Positions 14,775 through 21,850 of a stretch of DNA of 25,190 bases are shown in pieces. Position 1 is the first letter of the stretch, and every line of letters begins with the position of its first letter. The translations under genes were made by a program, and so were the position numbers. Under the pieces are notes generated by a model. That model was not told the DNA's origin. It searched no databases and saw only the letters and a program-made list of their open reading frames with translations. Source of the DNA: Chitinophagaceae bacterium. Its GTDB lineage: Bacteria > Bacteroidota > Bacteroidia > Chitinophagales > Chitinophagaceae. The stretch lies in assembly GCA_003167015.1 (NCBI GenBank), contig PMUF01000230.1, positions 1-25,190 of the forward strand, given 5' to 3'.

Positions 14775-15143
14775 CTACCTCCTGGCAACCATTTCTCCCA
14801 TCAGCGTGTCGCTGAAGGAGCACATTTTGCCCAGCAGTTCGGACAACTCTTCCCCTTTCTCCGTCAGCGAATATTCTACTTTGGGGGGGATCTCGTCGAA
14901 ATCCAACCGATTGATCAGGCTGTATTTTTCCAGTAACTTCAGCCGGTCCGAGAGGATGGTATCGCTGATGTACTTAAGATCGTCCTTGATCAGTTTAAAA
15001 CGGTTATTGCCTTCCTCTATACAGAACAGGACATCGCTGAACCATCTTTTGCTGACGAGGTCCAGCAATTCATTCAGGCTGCATTTTTCTTCCAGGAAGG
15101 ACTGGTTGCGGTAGTTCGTTGAACTTGTTTTTCTCTCTGTCAT
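14775..15143 (-). CDS. HxlR-family winged-helix regulator
   Basis: 122 residues from ATG 15143 (MTERKTSS); ATG 15167 is in frame and would add eight residues. The HxlR pattern is clear: a conserved Cys (C21, in EEKCSLNELLDLVSKRWFSDVL), RFKLIKDDLKYISDTILSDR, LKLLEKYSLINRLDF and PPKVEYSLTEKGEEL. In several HxlR proteins this Cys senses electrophiles or disulfide stress; whether it does here is unknown. It stands alone, convergent with the DUF5009 gene. Palindromes in its upstream region are candidate autoregulatory sites. No oxidoreductase target gene is adjacent. Confidence 0.94.
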   Translation of the reverse strand: MTERKTSSTNYRNQSFLEEKCSLNELLDLVSKRWFSDVLFCIEEGNNRFKLIKDDLKYISDTILSDRLKLLEKYSLINRLDFDEIPPKVEYSLTEKGEELSELLGKMCSFSDTLMGEMVARR

Positions 15144-15195
15144 AATCGAAAGGTTTTTAAGGAACATTAGGAATAGGCCGGCAGGAATTAAGTTG

Positions 15196-15274
15196 CAAAT
15201 TTAATTTTTTAGCGCCTGACTGATCATCCAATGAAAATGTTAAATGACCGGTCATACTAATTAACGCCTTAGTA
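15196..15274. promoter_or_regulatory. HxlR upstream region: -7 element and two palindromes
   Basis: On the minus strand TAAATTTG (15203-15196) matches the Bacteroidota -7 consensus, though no -33 element stands at 19-21 bp. Upstream lie a perfect 12-bp palindrome ATGACCGGTCAT (15244-15255) and the inverted repeat TACTAA-N8-TTAGTA (15255-15274). The latter resembles, from memory, TACT/AGTA-type sites of HxlR-family repressors. Either could be an operator for this regulator or for the divergent gene at 15372. Confidence 0.4.
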
Positions 15275-15327
15275 AGTATTGCCGGTTGCCCGTATTTTAA
15301 CCAAAACCCCACCGATTTTAACAGCCA

Positions 15328-15358
15328 TTGCGGCGCAGAAATTGCATATTTATCTTTT
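15328..15358 (+). promoter_or_regulatory. Possible promoter of the small charged-protein gene
   Basis: TTG (15328-15330), 20 bases, TATCTTTT (15351-15358) approaches the TTTG / TAnnTTTG pattern with one mismatch at the -7 element. It would give a very short leader before the ATG at 15372. Confidence 0.4.
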
Positions 15359-15371
15359 AAACAGCGCCTTC

Positions 15372-15617
15372 ATGAAAAAGTCAACTTCCCGCCGAAAAGC
15401 TGCCGGTCCTGCCGCTGCAAAAGAACAACAGAAAGATGCCCGGCCGGAGCGCTATAATCGTGCGCGCCCTGCCAGGAGTAATAGCCCGGAACCCCAGGTC
15501 CCCGGAAATAGTACAATCCACAACGGTTCGGGCGATGCATTCGGCGCCACGGAAGAAGTCCGTGATGACGAGGACAGTGATGAAGACAATGACGATTTTG
15601 CCAGGGAAAATGATTGA
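15372..15617 (+). CDS. Small charged, disordered protein of unknown function
   Basis: 81 residues from ATG 15372 (MKKSTSRRKAAG). A TTG at 15279 would extend it through the promoter region and is unlikely. The N-terminal half is strongly basic (STSRRKAAGPAAAKEQQKDA, RPERYNRARPARSN) and the C-terminus strongly acidic (EVRDDEDSDEDNDDFAREND), with no predicted globular core, signal peptide or membrane helix. The charge split suggests a nucleic-acid- or protein-binding linker, but no family is recognised. Support is moderate: a promoter-like sequence at the right distance, an ATG start, and a hairpin right after the stop. Confidence 0.62.
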   Translation: MKKSTSRRKAAGPAAAKEQQKDARPERYNRARPARSNSPEPQVPGNSTIHNGSGDAFGATEEVRDDEDSDEDNDDFAREND

Positions 15618-15619
15618 TA

Positions 15620-15643
15620 GCCCGCGCTTTCGCCGGTGCGGGC
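15620..15643. terminator. Hairpin between convergent genes (possible weak terminator)
   Basis: GCCCGCGC (15620-15627) pairs with GTGCGGGC (15636-15643), including one G-T pair, around an 8-base loop. It lies 3 bp after the small gene's stop and 16 bp before the phosphodiesterase stop. No T-run follows on either strand, so termination would be inefficient or factor-assisted. Confidence 0.4.
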
Positions 15644-15658
15644 AGGTAGATGTGTCCT

Positions 15659-16615
15659 TCAAAACTCCAGCCGCCGGCCTTGTTCGGGAAAAACCAGTTG
15701 TAGCTGCAAGGGATTATTAGCCGTTAATTCCTGTCGGATCGTGGCCTCCTGATCGCCGTGATCGCTGCCGGGCTTCATGTGCGTGATCACGACCGGCAGA
15801 CCTTTCAGTGATCCCGGTCCTGCCAGCCGTTCGAGGTCCTTCATTTCTTCCATCAGCCAGTGGGGCGTTAAATGACCGAAAAGTGACTTGTCGGATTGTT
15901 CTGAAGGAAAGGATACTTCGATAAAGATAGCTTTCAATTTGCCTGCCCGCACCAGCGGGGCCGCCGCTTGCCACAGCAGGTGCAGTTTGTCGGAATGCTC
16001 GAGGGAGTCTGCGCCGGTATCTCCCAGGTATAAGAGGCAGGCCTCGCCGCTTTTGACCAGGAAAGCCGTGCTCTGATAAGGCGCTCCATGGCTCAGGGGG
16101 TAGGCCGTTACGGACAGCGGGGTTTTTTCGATGGCCATTTCATTTCCCGGGACCATCGGGACATAATGGTATTTCTTTAGCTGGGGTTTCTCGCCTTCAT
16201 CACCGAAATTGGCCCAGCTTTTCCAACTGAAATATTTGTCCTGCAGCACATCGAGGCAGAATGGCAATCCATAAATATCCTTGGTGCTGTCATCCGGGGA
16301 GTTGAGGATCAATCCCGCCACATGGTCGAGGTGAGGGTGGGAGATAAAATAAGCGGTAATGTATTGTCGCAGCACCATGCTGCCCGGCCCCGGCAGGGCG
16401 CCACGTTCGATAGCTTTCCGGATACCCGAGTACAGCGTGCCTGCATCCAGCGCAATATAATGAGTAGTGCCGGTCCGTGCGACCAGGTAGGAAGACAGAT
16501 TGCTTTCATCCAATCCCCCTTTGACGCCCAGCGGGATGACCGTGAAGGAGGGGGGCTGGCTATGGAGCTGACCGGCCAGAAAAAGACAACAAAAGATCGC
16601 CCTGTATCTATTCAT
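15659..16615 (-). CDS. Secreted class II cyclic-nucleotide phosphodiesterase (metallo-beta-lactamase fold)
   Basis: 318 residues with a signal peptide (MNRYRAIFCCLFLAGQLHSQ). The sequence ISHPHLDHVAGLILNSP (H93-P-H95-L-D97-H98) fits the class II cAMP phosphodiesterase signature HxHLDHxxG...S[AP] in full. LLYLGDTGADS supplies the later metal-binding Asp, and ALDAGTLYSGIRKA and VVITHMKPGSDH are further landmarks. Relatives (CpdP, yeast PDE1) hydrolyse 3',5'-cyclic AMP to 5'-AMP with two metal ions. The signal peptide places this one in the periplasm, as in Vibrio CpdP, where it would degrade extracellular or periplasmic cyclic nucleotides. It is monocistronic, convergent with the small gene at 15372 and divergent from the lipid A acyltransferase gene. 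Confidence 0.92.
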   Translation of the reverse strand: MNRYRAIFCCLFLAGQLHSQPPSFTVIPLGVKGGLDESNLSSYLVARTGTTHYIALDAGTLYSGIRKAIERGALPGPGSMVLRQYITAYFISHPHLDHVAGLILNSPDDSTKDIYGLPFCLDVLQDKYFSWKSWANFGDEGEKPQLKKYHYVPMVPGNEMAIEKTPLSVTAYPLSHGAPYQSTAFLVKSGEACLLYLGDTGADSLEHSDKLHLLWQAAAPLVRAGKLKAIFIEVSFPSEQSDKSLFGHLTPHWLMEEMKDLERLAGPGSLKGLPVVITHMKPGSDHGDQEATIRQELTANNPLQLQLVFPEQGRRLEF

Positions 16616-16740
16616 GAAATAAATATAGGGATTTTGAGGATGTCCTCCCGGCGTTGCGCGTCCGGCAGCGCTGGTGAATTATATGCTAATTAACTCATTT
16701 TGTTACTGAAATATGCCGGTATTTGTTATCTTACCGCGGG

Positions 16741-16756
16741 TAGGAATCTAATCCTA
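16741..16756. promoter_or_regulatory. BlaI-type half-site pair before the lipid A acyltransferase gene
   Basis: TAGGA (16741-16745), six bases, TCCTA (16752-16756). This is the same outer sequence and spacing as the two palindromes before blaI (21763-21778 and 21794-21809), but the inner six bases are not symmetric. It sits 14 bp upstream of the acyltransferase ATG, a position suited to repression. Confidence 0.5.
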
Positions 16757-16770
16757 TCCGATAAGATCCA

Positions 16771-17694
16771 ATGCCAGGTATTAAAGCCACACAAAAACTT
16801 CTCTATTATTGCCTTTACAGCCTGCTGTACACATTATCTCTATTGCCTTTTCCGCTACTGTATGCGTTGTCAGACCTCGTCTGCTTTATATTGTTCCGGG
16901 TCTTCGGATACCGGAAGGGTGTGGTGCTGACCAATCTGCGAAAGGCCTTTCCCGAAAAGTCACCGGCAGACATCGACCGCCTGGCCCGGGATTTTTACAG
17001 CTATCTGTGCGATCTTTTCCTGGAAATGTTCAAGACCCTGAGCATTTCGAAGGAATCCATGCTGCGTCATTGCCAGATGGCCCCTGAGGCGGTGCAATTG
17101 TTCAGGGAACTGGGCGAAGAGGGCAAAAGCCTGATCCTGGTCTGCGGGCATTATGGCAACTGGGAGTGGGCCGGCAATACGTTCAGCCTGCTTTGCCCGC
17201 AACGTCTTTCGGTCATTTATCATCCGCTGTCCAGTCCTGCCTTCGATCACCTGATGTACAAGATGCGGACCCGGTTCGGCACCGGCCTCATCGAAATGAA
17301 TGCCACGTACAAAATGATGGTCAGGCAAAAAGGGACGTTAACGGCCACCGGTTTTATCGCTGATCAGACGCCCTTTCCCGAGCGGGCTTATTGGACACAG
17401 TTTCTCCAACAGGATACGCCGGTATTCATGGGTCCGGAGACGATCGCCAGGAAATTGAACTATCCGATTATCTATACTTCGGTGCAGCGGCTGAAAAGAG
17501 GATATTACCGGATCGATGCGGAGCGGCTGGTTGAGCGGCCCATCACGACGGCCGACGGCGAGATATCGGAGCTGCACACGCGGAGACTGGAACGGGATAT
17601 CCTTGCCCATCCGGAGATATGGCTTTGGTCGCACAAGCGTTGGAAATATACCCGGCCCGCGCAGCCCCTCCTTCAACAACCCATCACCGCATAA
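16771..17694 (+). CDS. LpxL/HtrB-type lipid A acyltransferase
   Basis: 307 residues. An N-terminal membrane anchor (about 8-45) is followed by the lysophospholipid/lipid A acyltransferase domain. The catalytic HX4E motif is H127-YGNW-E132 in LVCGHYGNWEWAG. A downstream block GFIADQTPFPE then PVFMGPETIARKLNYPI is the usual second acyltransferase region, and the end WLWSHKRWKYTRP is the conserved WxHrRWK box. The enzyme transfers an acyl chain to lipid A (or an aminolipid) on the inner face of the inner membrane. A desaturase gene follows by 14 bp, indicating co-transcription. A BlaI-type site lies 14 bp upstream. Which acyl position it modifies cannot be read. Confidence 0.95.
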   Translation: MPGIKATQKLLYYCLYSLLYTLSLLPFPLLYALSDLVCFILFRVFGYRKGVVLTNLRKAFPEKSPADIDRLARDFYSYLCDLFLEMFKTLSISKESMLRHCQMAPEAVQLFRELGEEGKSLILVCGHYGNWEWAGNTFSLLCPQRLSVIYHPLSSPAFDHLMYKMRTRFGTGLIEMNATYKMMVRQKGTLTATGFIADQTPFPERAYWTQFLQQDTPVFMGPETIARKLNYPIIYTSVQRLKRGYYRIDAERLVERPITTADGEISELHTRRLERDILAHPEIWLWSHKRWKYTRPAQPLLQQPITA

Positions 17695-17708
17695 ACCCTA
17701 CTCAACTC

Positions 17709-18686
17709 ATGTTAACCGGAAAAGAGCTCATCCTGTCAACGAAAGAATATGCCAGCGAAAATGTTCGCGCCTCCTGGGCACACACCCTGTCCACCATGGG
17801 ACTATTGCTGCTGGCGCTGGGCGGCACGCTCTATATGCCCTCGCTGGCCGGGAAGATCGGCTGCAGCGTATTTGCCGGATTGATTGTGATCAGGTCGTTT
17901 ATCATCTATCACGACTACCAGCACCATACCATCCTGCACAACAGCAGGGCCGCAAGAGTCCTGATGACGATTTTCGGCTGGTATATCCTGGCTCCGGCCA
18001 GCATCTGGAAACGGTCTCATGATTATCATCACCAGCACAATTCCAAATTATTCAGCGCCGATATCGGATCTTATCCCATCGTTACAAAAACCAGGTTTCA
18101 ATCCATGGGGTGGAAGGAAAGGATGGGCTATCTGGCGATCCGCCATCCGGTCACCATCCTCTTTGGCTATATCACCATGTTCATCTGGGGCATGTGCCTG
18201 AGGTCCTTCATCAGCAGTCCTCAACGGCACCTGGATTCTCTGTTTGCGCTGCTGTTACATGCGGCAGGTTCGGTCTTCATCTGGCTGGTCTTTGGATTCC
18301 AGGGATGGCTGCTTTGTATCTTTATCCCTTTCTTCATTGGGCAGGCCCTGGGGGCTTACCTGTTTTATGCCCAGCACAATTTTCCCGGCGTGGTTTTTAA
18401 GGATCGTTGCGGCTGGACCTATGAAGGCGCTGCCATGGAATCCTCCAGCTATATGCGGATGAGCCCGTTCATGCAATGGTGCACGGGCAATATCGGCTAT
18501 CACCATATCCATCACCTGAATTGCAGGATACCTTTTTATAAACTGCCCGTGGCTATGAGCGGTATCCGGGAATTGCAGCAGGCAAAGATCACCTCTCTTA
18601 AGCCGAAGGATATATGGGCCTGTCTGCGGCTGAAGGTCTGGGACCCGGAACAGCAGAAAATGATCGGCTACAGAGAGATATTCTGA
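17709..18686 (+). CDS. Membrane fatty-acid desaturase
   Basis: 325 residues from ATG 17709 (MLTGKELILSTKEY); a longer frame back to 17619 overlaps the acyltransferase gene and is rejected. The three histidine boxes of di-iron membrane desaturases are intact: H68-DYQ-H72-H73, H104-DY-H107-H108 and H265-HI-H268-H269, with an extra His in FYAQHNFPG before the third box. Four to six membrane helices surround them. The enzyme inserts a double bond into membrane-bound acyl chains using O2. It is probably translated from the same mRNA as the LpxL-type acyltransferase, suggesting joint control of envelope acyl composition. Its stop is directly abutted by the convergent FtsX-like remnant. Regiospecificity is unknown. 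Confidence 0.95.
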   Translation: MLTGKELILSTKEYASENVRASWAHTLSTMGLLLLALGGTLYMPSLAGKIGCSVFAGLIVIRSFIIYHDYQHHTILHNSRAARVLMTIFGWYILAPASIWKRSHDYHHQHNSKLFSADIGSYPIVTKTRFQSMGWKERMGYLAIRHPVTILFGYITMFIWGMCLRSFISSPQRHLDSLFALLLHAAGSVFIWLVFGFQGWLLCIFIPFFIGQALGAYLFYAQHNFPGVVFKDRCGWTYEGAAMESSSYMRMSPFMQWCTGNIGYHHIHHLNCRIPFYKLPVAMSGIRELQQAKITSLKPKDIWACLRLKVWDPEQQKMIGYREIF

Positions 18687-19409
18687 CTATTCTACCTTCA
18701 GGCTCCTGGCCGGATTCACCAGCGCAACGCTGATAGCATGATAGCCGATCGTTATCCAGGCAATGAGTACAGACGCTGCCATCGATAAAAAGAAGATGCC
18801 GCCGCTGAGGGGCACCCGATAGGCGAAATGTTGCAACCAATTTCTCATAAAAAGATATGCACAGGGACCGGCTATGGCAAACGCGATGATGATCAGCAGC
18901 GTAAATTCTTTGGAAAACAGGTAGATGATATTTCCCATCGATGCTCCCAGCACTTTCCGGATGCTCATTTCCTTTATCCTGCGGAGGGCCATAAACGACA
19001 CCAGTGCGAATAATCCCAGGCAGGAAACGAGAATGGCTATGATGGTGAACAGCTGGTATAACGAGGCGAGATGCGTCTCCTGGCGGTAAAACCGGGCGAT
19101 ATTGTCATCCAGGAAGGTATAATCGAAGACATGATTGGGAAAAGTGGCCTGCCAAAGATCGCGGATCCTGGGAAGGGTATTGACGAGATCGGCGGTTCTG
19201 ATCTTTATATCCATCTGCTGATACAACCTGTTCAGGTGGACGATCCCCATGGGATTGACCGTGTCCCGAAGGGATCGGTTCTTAAAGTCTTTCCTGAATA
19301 TCATCAGGCAAATCGCTATTCCGATGGCCAATCCAAATATATTGACCAGGCTATAGGCCTTTTGGAGCATAAAAATCCGTCGGCTTATTTTAAAAAGCTG
19401 TGTAAGCAT
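18687..19409 (-). CDS. Internally deleted FtsX/MacB-type ABC permease (240-residue remnant)
   Basis: 240 residues, against roughly 780-800 for the usual Bacteroidota FtsX-like permease. Residues 1-38 are the family N-terminus (KAYSLVNIFGLAIGIAICLM, first helix). From about residue 40 the sequence jumps to the late second periplasmic domain (FKNRSLRDTVNP, LNRLYQQMDIKI) and the last three helices with the RIKEMSIRKVLGAS coupling motif and terminal NPARSLKVE. About 540-570 residues are missing, yet the frame is open. The result has one helix, a soluble loop and three helices, as in a single FtsX half. It follows blaR1 by 22 bp. No ABC ATPase is near, so it is either a decaying remnant or a repurposed mini-permease. 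Confidence 0.88.
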   Translation of the reverse strand: MLTQLFKISRRIFMLQKAYSLVNIFGLAIGIAICLMIFRKDFKNRSLRDTVNPMGIVHLNRLYQQMDIKIRTADLVNTLPRIRDLWQATFPNHVFDYTFLDDNIARFYRQETHLASLYQLFTIIAILVSCLGLFALVSFMALRRIKEMSIRKVLGASMGNIIYLFSKEFTLLIIIAFAIAGPCAYLFMRNWLQHFAYRVPLSGGIFFLSMAASVLIAWITIGYHAISVALVNPARSLKVE

Positions 19410-19431
19410 CCTCTTTGATTTGTAGGAATGA

Positions 19432-21342
19432 TCAGATAGAAGTGGGGGCGTCCGGATTTATATTGACTTCGCAATGGCTGCCGCTGCCCTGCGGCGTATA
19501 GTACTGTGAATAGATAAAGCGGGATTTCGGGTAGATGACATATTTTGTCTTGAATGTCAAAAAGATGTCATCAGGTGCCCTGATTCCATTGACGACGAGT
19601 CCTTCAGCGGTCAGGGTGAAGGAAAACCGGTTGACATTATCGATCAGGCCGTTTTCGATCAGGTCAGGGACAATGCGCTCGATATAAGGGTCGGGATGTT
19701 TCCAGTAGACAAGCGGGTTATCGCGGGTCGGCGCATGGTAGGCCCGTTCATTTATTCCAAAACCGTTGGACCCTGCGGGGTTTACCGGCGCGACGGGTGC
19801 AACAGGCGTTATCGGTGGCACCGGGGTGACCACGGCTTTAGGAGTTGCCAATGTCGCGGGCACAGCAGATACCCTCGGTGTTGCGGGCGCAACGGGCGCT
19901 GTCGGTGCAACAGATACTATCGGTGCGGGTGGTACCGGTGCTACCGGCGCCTTGGGTATTTTTTTCCGTTCAGCTTCTATTCCGGCCAATACACCTGAAT
20001 AGCGGCTATATTCTTCCCTGGGTATCTGTTGGTCATTCAACATGAATTCAACCACTTCATCGTTCTTCCTTATGACCTCATAGCGGTTGCCTTCCTGGTC
20101 GATGGCTATCACGTGGGATTTTACCCGGCCGTCACTGGAACTAGTATGGCTCGAAAATGACCTGAAGCTTATTTTTTTCTCTGTGTCGCTGTCTTGTTTA
20201 CTCTGCGGCAGGGTATCGGTCTTTGCTACGGCCGTGGTTGTCCGCGGGGCAATCTTCGTTGTCCGCCCCTCTTTCCCTTTCATACTGATCAGGCTCACCG
20301 ACACGAGCGCCATCAGTCCGACTGATAAAATTGCTTTTTCCATTATCTGTAATTTTTTATTTTCCTGGTTCAGCATTCGCTTAATACGCCACAGCAAATC
20401 GGTGTTGCCTCCACTCAATTGCATGGCATAGGATCGTCCGCCGGCCGCCTGTCCATTAACGGCCCATTGCGTAAAAGCCACCAACGCCTCGAAATAGCTG
20501 TTCCTGTCGGGTGTGCCGGCCAGGACGATGTCATCACAGCAGGCCTCACGTTCGCGGCGGATGAGGGAGGCCAGCCACCGCATGCCGGGGTTGAAAAAGA
20601 AGATGGCTTCCGTCAAAAGCAACAGGAGATTGACCACGAAATCACCCCGGCGGATATGCGCCAGCTCGTGCAGCAGGATCGTCTCGACCTGGTCAGGCGG
20701 AAGTTGGGACAGCATGCCCAGGGGGACGAGGATAGAAGGCTTCAAAAACCCAAATGCCGATGGCGCCTTGACCCACTGCGATTGCAGCAACGTGACTGTT
20801 CTTCCGATACCCAGCCGGCGGGTCAGGACCAGCAGCCGTTCATTCCAGTCTTCACCGGGTGGAGGAACACTTTGCAGCCGGATCCGGCTGAGCCGGTAGA
20901 GGCCACCTGTCAATCGCAATAATTGTATAGAAAGACAAGCCAGCCAGATCAGCGTGATCATTCCGGCGTGAGCGTTGAGGTAGTTGCCGGTCTGTTGCAT
21001 CACATTCCCGAGTGTTACAGGCCTGGTAAGCATTTCCTGCTGAAGGAATGCCATCGGTCCTTTTGCCGTCTCCGACGTTGCCCGGAGCGGCCCGGCCTTT
21101 ACAGGACCGGCGGCTTGCCCCATCTCGTAATAAAAAGTAATTCCTGCAGCCAGCAGAAAGAGCAGGCCGTCAACGGCCAGCAGGTTATACCGCAACACTG
21201 CCGGCAGCCTGCGGGTGCAGCCGATGATGATCGCGGCCAGGGCTGCGGCCAGGATACCCTGCCACAGGGAGTGGACCAGTGTCCAGCAAATGGCCCGGGC
21301 TACGGCGTCAGATAATAGAATATCGATCAAGGGCAGTTTCAT
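19432..21342 (-). CDS. BlaR1-like M56-family membrane metallopeptidase / sensor
   Basis: 636 residues. The N-terminal M56 region has helices near 18-40, 52-74, 118-140, 238-258 and 335-355. The zinc motif is H225-ELA-H229 in ILLHELAHIRRGD, with EREACCDDIVL supplying the later Glu ligand region. The C-terminal sensor part (about 360-636) lacks a penicillin-binding (transpeptidase) domain. It contains a Pro/Val/Ala-rich tract (about 458-520, repeats such as APVAPVPPAP) and an unknown globular end. In BlaR1, signal reception activates the protease and leads to loss of the BlaI repressor; the signal here is unlikely to be a beta-lactam. It starts 2 bp after the blaI stop. Confidence 0.94.
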   Translation of the reverse strand: MKLPLIDILLSDAVARAICWTLVHSLWQGILAAALAAIIIGCTRRLPAVLRYNLLAVDGLLFLLAAGITFYYEMGQAAGPVKAGPLRATSETAKGPMAFLQQEMLTRPVTLGNVMQQTGNYLNAHAGMITLIWLACLSIQLLRLTGGLYRLSRIRLQSVPPPGEDWNERLLVLTRRLGIGRTVTLLQSQWVKAPSAFGFLKPSILVPLGMLSQLPPDQVETILLHELAHIRRGDFVVNLLLLLTEAIFFFNPGMRWLASLIRREREACCDDIVLAGTPDRNSYFEALVAFTQWAVNGQAAGGRSYAMQLSGGNTDLLWRIKRMLNQENKKLQIMEKAILSVGLMALVSVSLISMKGKEGRTTKIAPRTTTAVAKTDTLPQSKQDSDTEKKISFRSFSSHTSSSDGRVKSHVIAIDQEGNRYEVIRKNDEVVEFMLNDQQIPREEYSRYSGVLAGIEAERKKIPKAPVAPVPPAPIVSVAPTAPVAPATPRVSAVPATLATPKAVVTPVPPITPVAPVAPVNPAGSNGFGINERAYHAPTRDNPLVYWKHPDPYIERIVPDLIENGLIDNVNRFSFTLTAEGLVVNGIRAPDDIFLTFKTKYVIYPKSRFIYSQYYTPQGSGSHCEVNINPDAPTSI

Positions 21343-21344
21343 GA

Positions 21345-21752
21345 TCAGGAATTATTTTTTTTGGATTTATTCAGCAGCGCACGAATTTCATCCAGCTCTT
21401 TCAGTGAGACTTTCTTATTATTCAGAAAATGCAGCATCAGATTGCTGACCGAACCATCGAAGAGCGAATCGACGAACCGGTCGAGCAAAAGGCTTTTGGT
21501 CTTGTATTCTTCCGAAGCGGGGCGATAAATATGCTTAACCTGGCTTTCATCCCGGATCAGCAGACCTTTTTCCGCCATGATCTGCATCAACTTTAACGTA
21601 GATGCATATTGCACTTCACGTTTGTGTTCATTCAGCCGGTCATTGACAAATCGGACCGTATTGGGACCATGCTGCCACAGCACCTGCAATATTTCCAATT
21701 CTGATTTGGTGGGTTCCGAAAGGCCATTATCTTTCTTTTTCGGTTGCTTCAT
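21345..21752 (-). CDS. BlaI/MecI-family transcriptional repressor
   Basis: 135 residues, typical length. The winged-helix domain reads TKSELEILQVLWQHGPNTVR, VQYASTLKLMQIMAEKGLLI and DESQVKHIYRPASEEYKTKS; the C-terminal dimerisation helices (SLLLDRFVDSLFDG, LKELDEIRALLNKS) follow. ATG 21752 is preceded by AGGAG, close to the start codon. It is the first gene of the blaI-blaR1-permease remnant operon. Two near-identical palindromes in its promoter region (21762-21779, 21794-21809) are the expected self-binding sites, spaced 31 bp apart, about three helical turns. It probably represses its own operon and perhaps genes with the same site elsewhere. Confidence 0.96.
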   Translation of the reverse strand: MKQPKKKDNGLSEPTKSELEILQVLWQHGPNTVRFVNDRLNEHKREVQYASTLKLMQIMAEKGLLIRDESQVKHIYRPASEEYKTKSLLLDRFVDSLFDGSVSNLMLHFLNNKKVSLKELDEIRALLNKSKKNNS

Positions 21753-21761
21753 ACTCCTAAG

Positions 21762-21779
21762 GTAGGAAACTTTTCCTAC
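21762..21779. promoter_or_regulatory. Predicted BlaI operator 1
   Basis: GTAGGAAACTTTTCCTAC is palindromic except for the central CT. It lies 10 bp upstream of the blaI ATG. A -7-like TTTATTTG (minus strand, 21791-21784) sits just upstream, so this site would cover the transcription start. Confidence 0.75.
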
Positions 21780-21793
21780 TACCCAAATAAATC

Positions 21794-21809
21794 TAGGAAA
21801 TATTTCCTA
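21794..21809. promoter_or_regulatory. Predicted BlaI operator 2
   Basis: TAGGAAATATTTCCTA is a perfect 16-bp palindrome sharing TAGGAAA and TTTCCTA with operator 1; the centres are 31 bp apart. It would overlap the region between the -33 and -7 elements of the blaI promoter. Confidence 0.78.
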
Positions 21810-21850
21810 CGTACTGGCTTTCGGCGAGAAGCGCGCGGCATGGATGTTGA

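Noticed and set aside
17619..17708. The extended N-terminus of the desaturase frame
   Set aside because: It overlaps the acyltransferase coding region. ATG 17709 lies just after that stop and gives a typical desaturase start.
19766..20002. A plus-strand frame with collagen-like Gly-Ala-Thr-Gly repeats
   Set aside because: It is the antisense of the Pro/Val/Ala-rich tract of the BlaR1-like gene. GGT/GGC triplets arise from complementing Pro codons. The sense gene has conserved M56 motifs and the antisense frame has no promoter or signal peptide.
19432..21752. Annotation as a beta-lactam resistance sensor/repressor pair
   Set aside because: The sensor lacks a penicillin-binding domain and no beta-lactamase or PBP gene is adjacent; only the family names support such a role.
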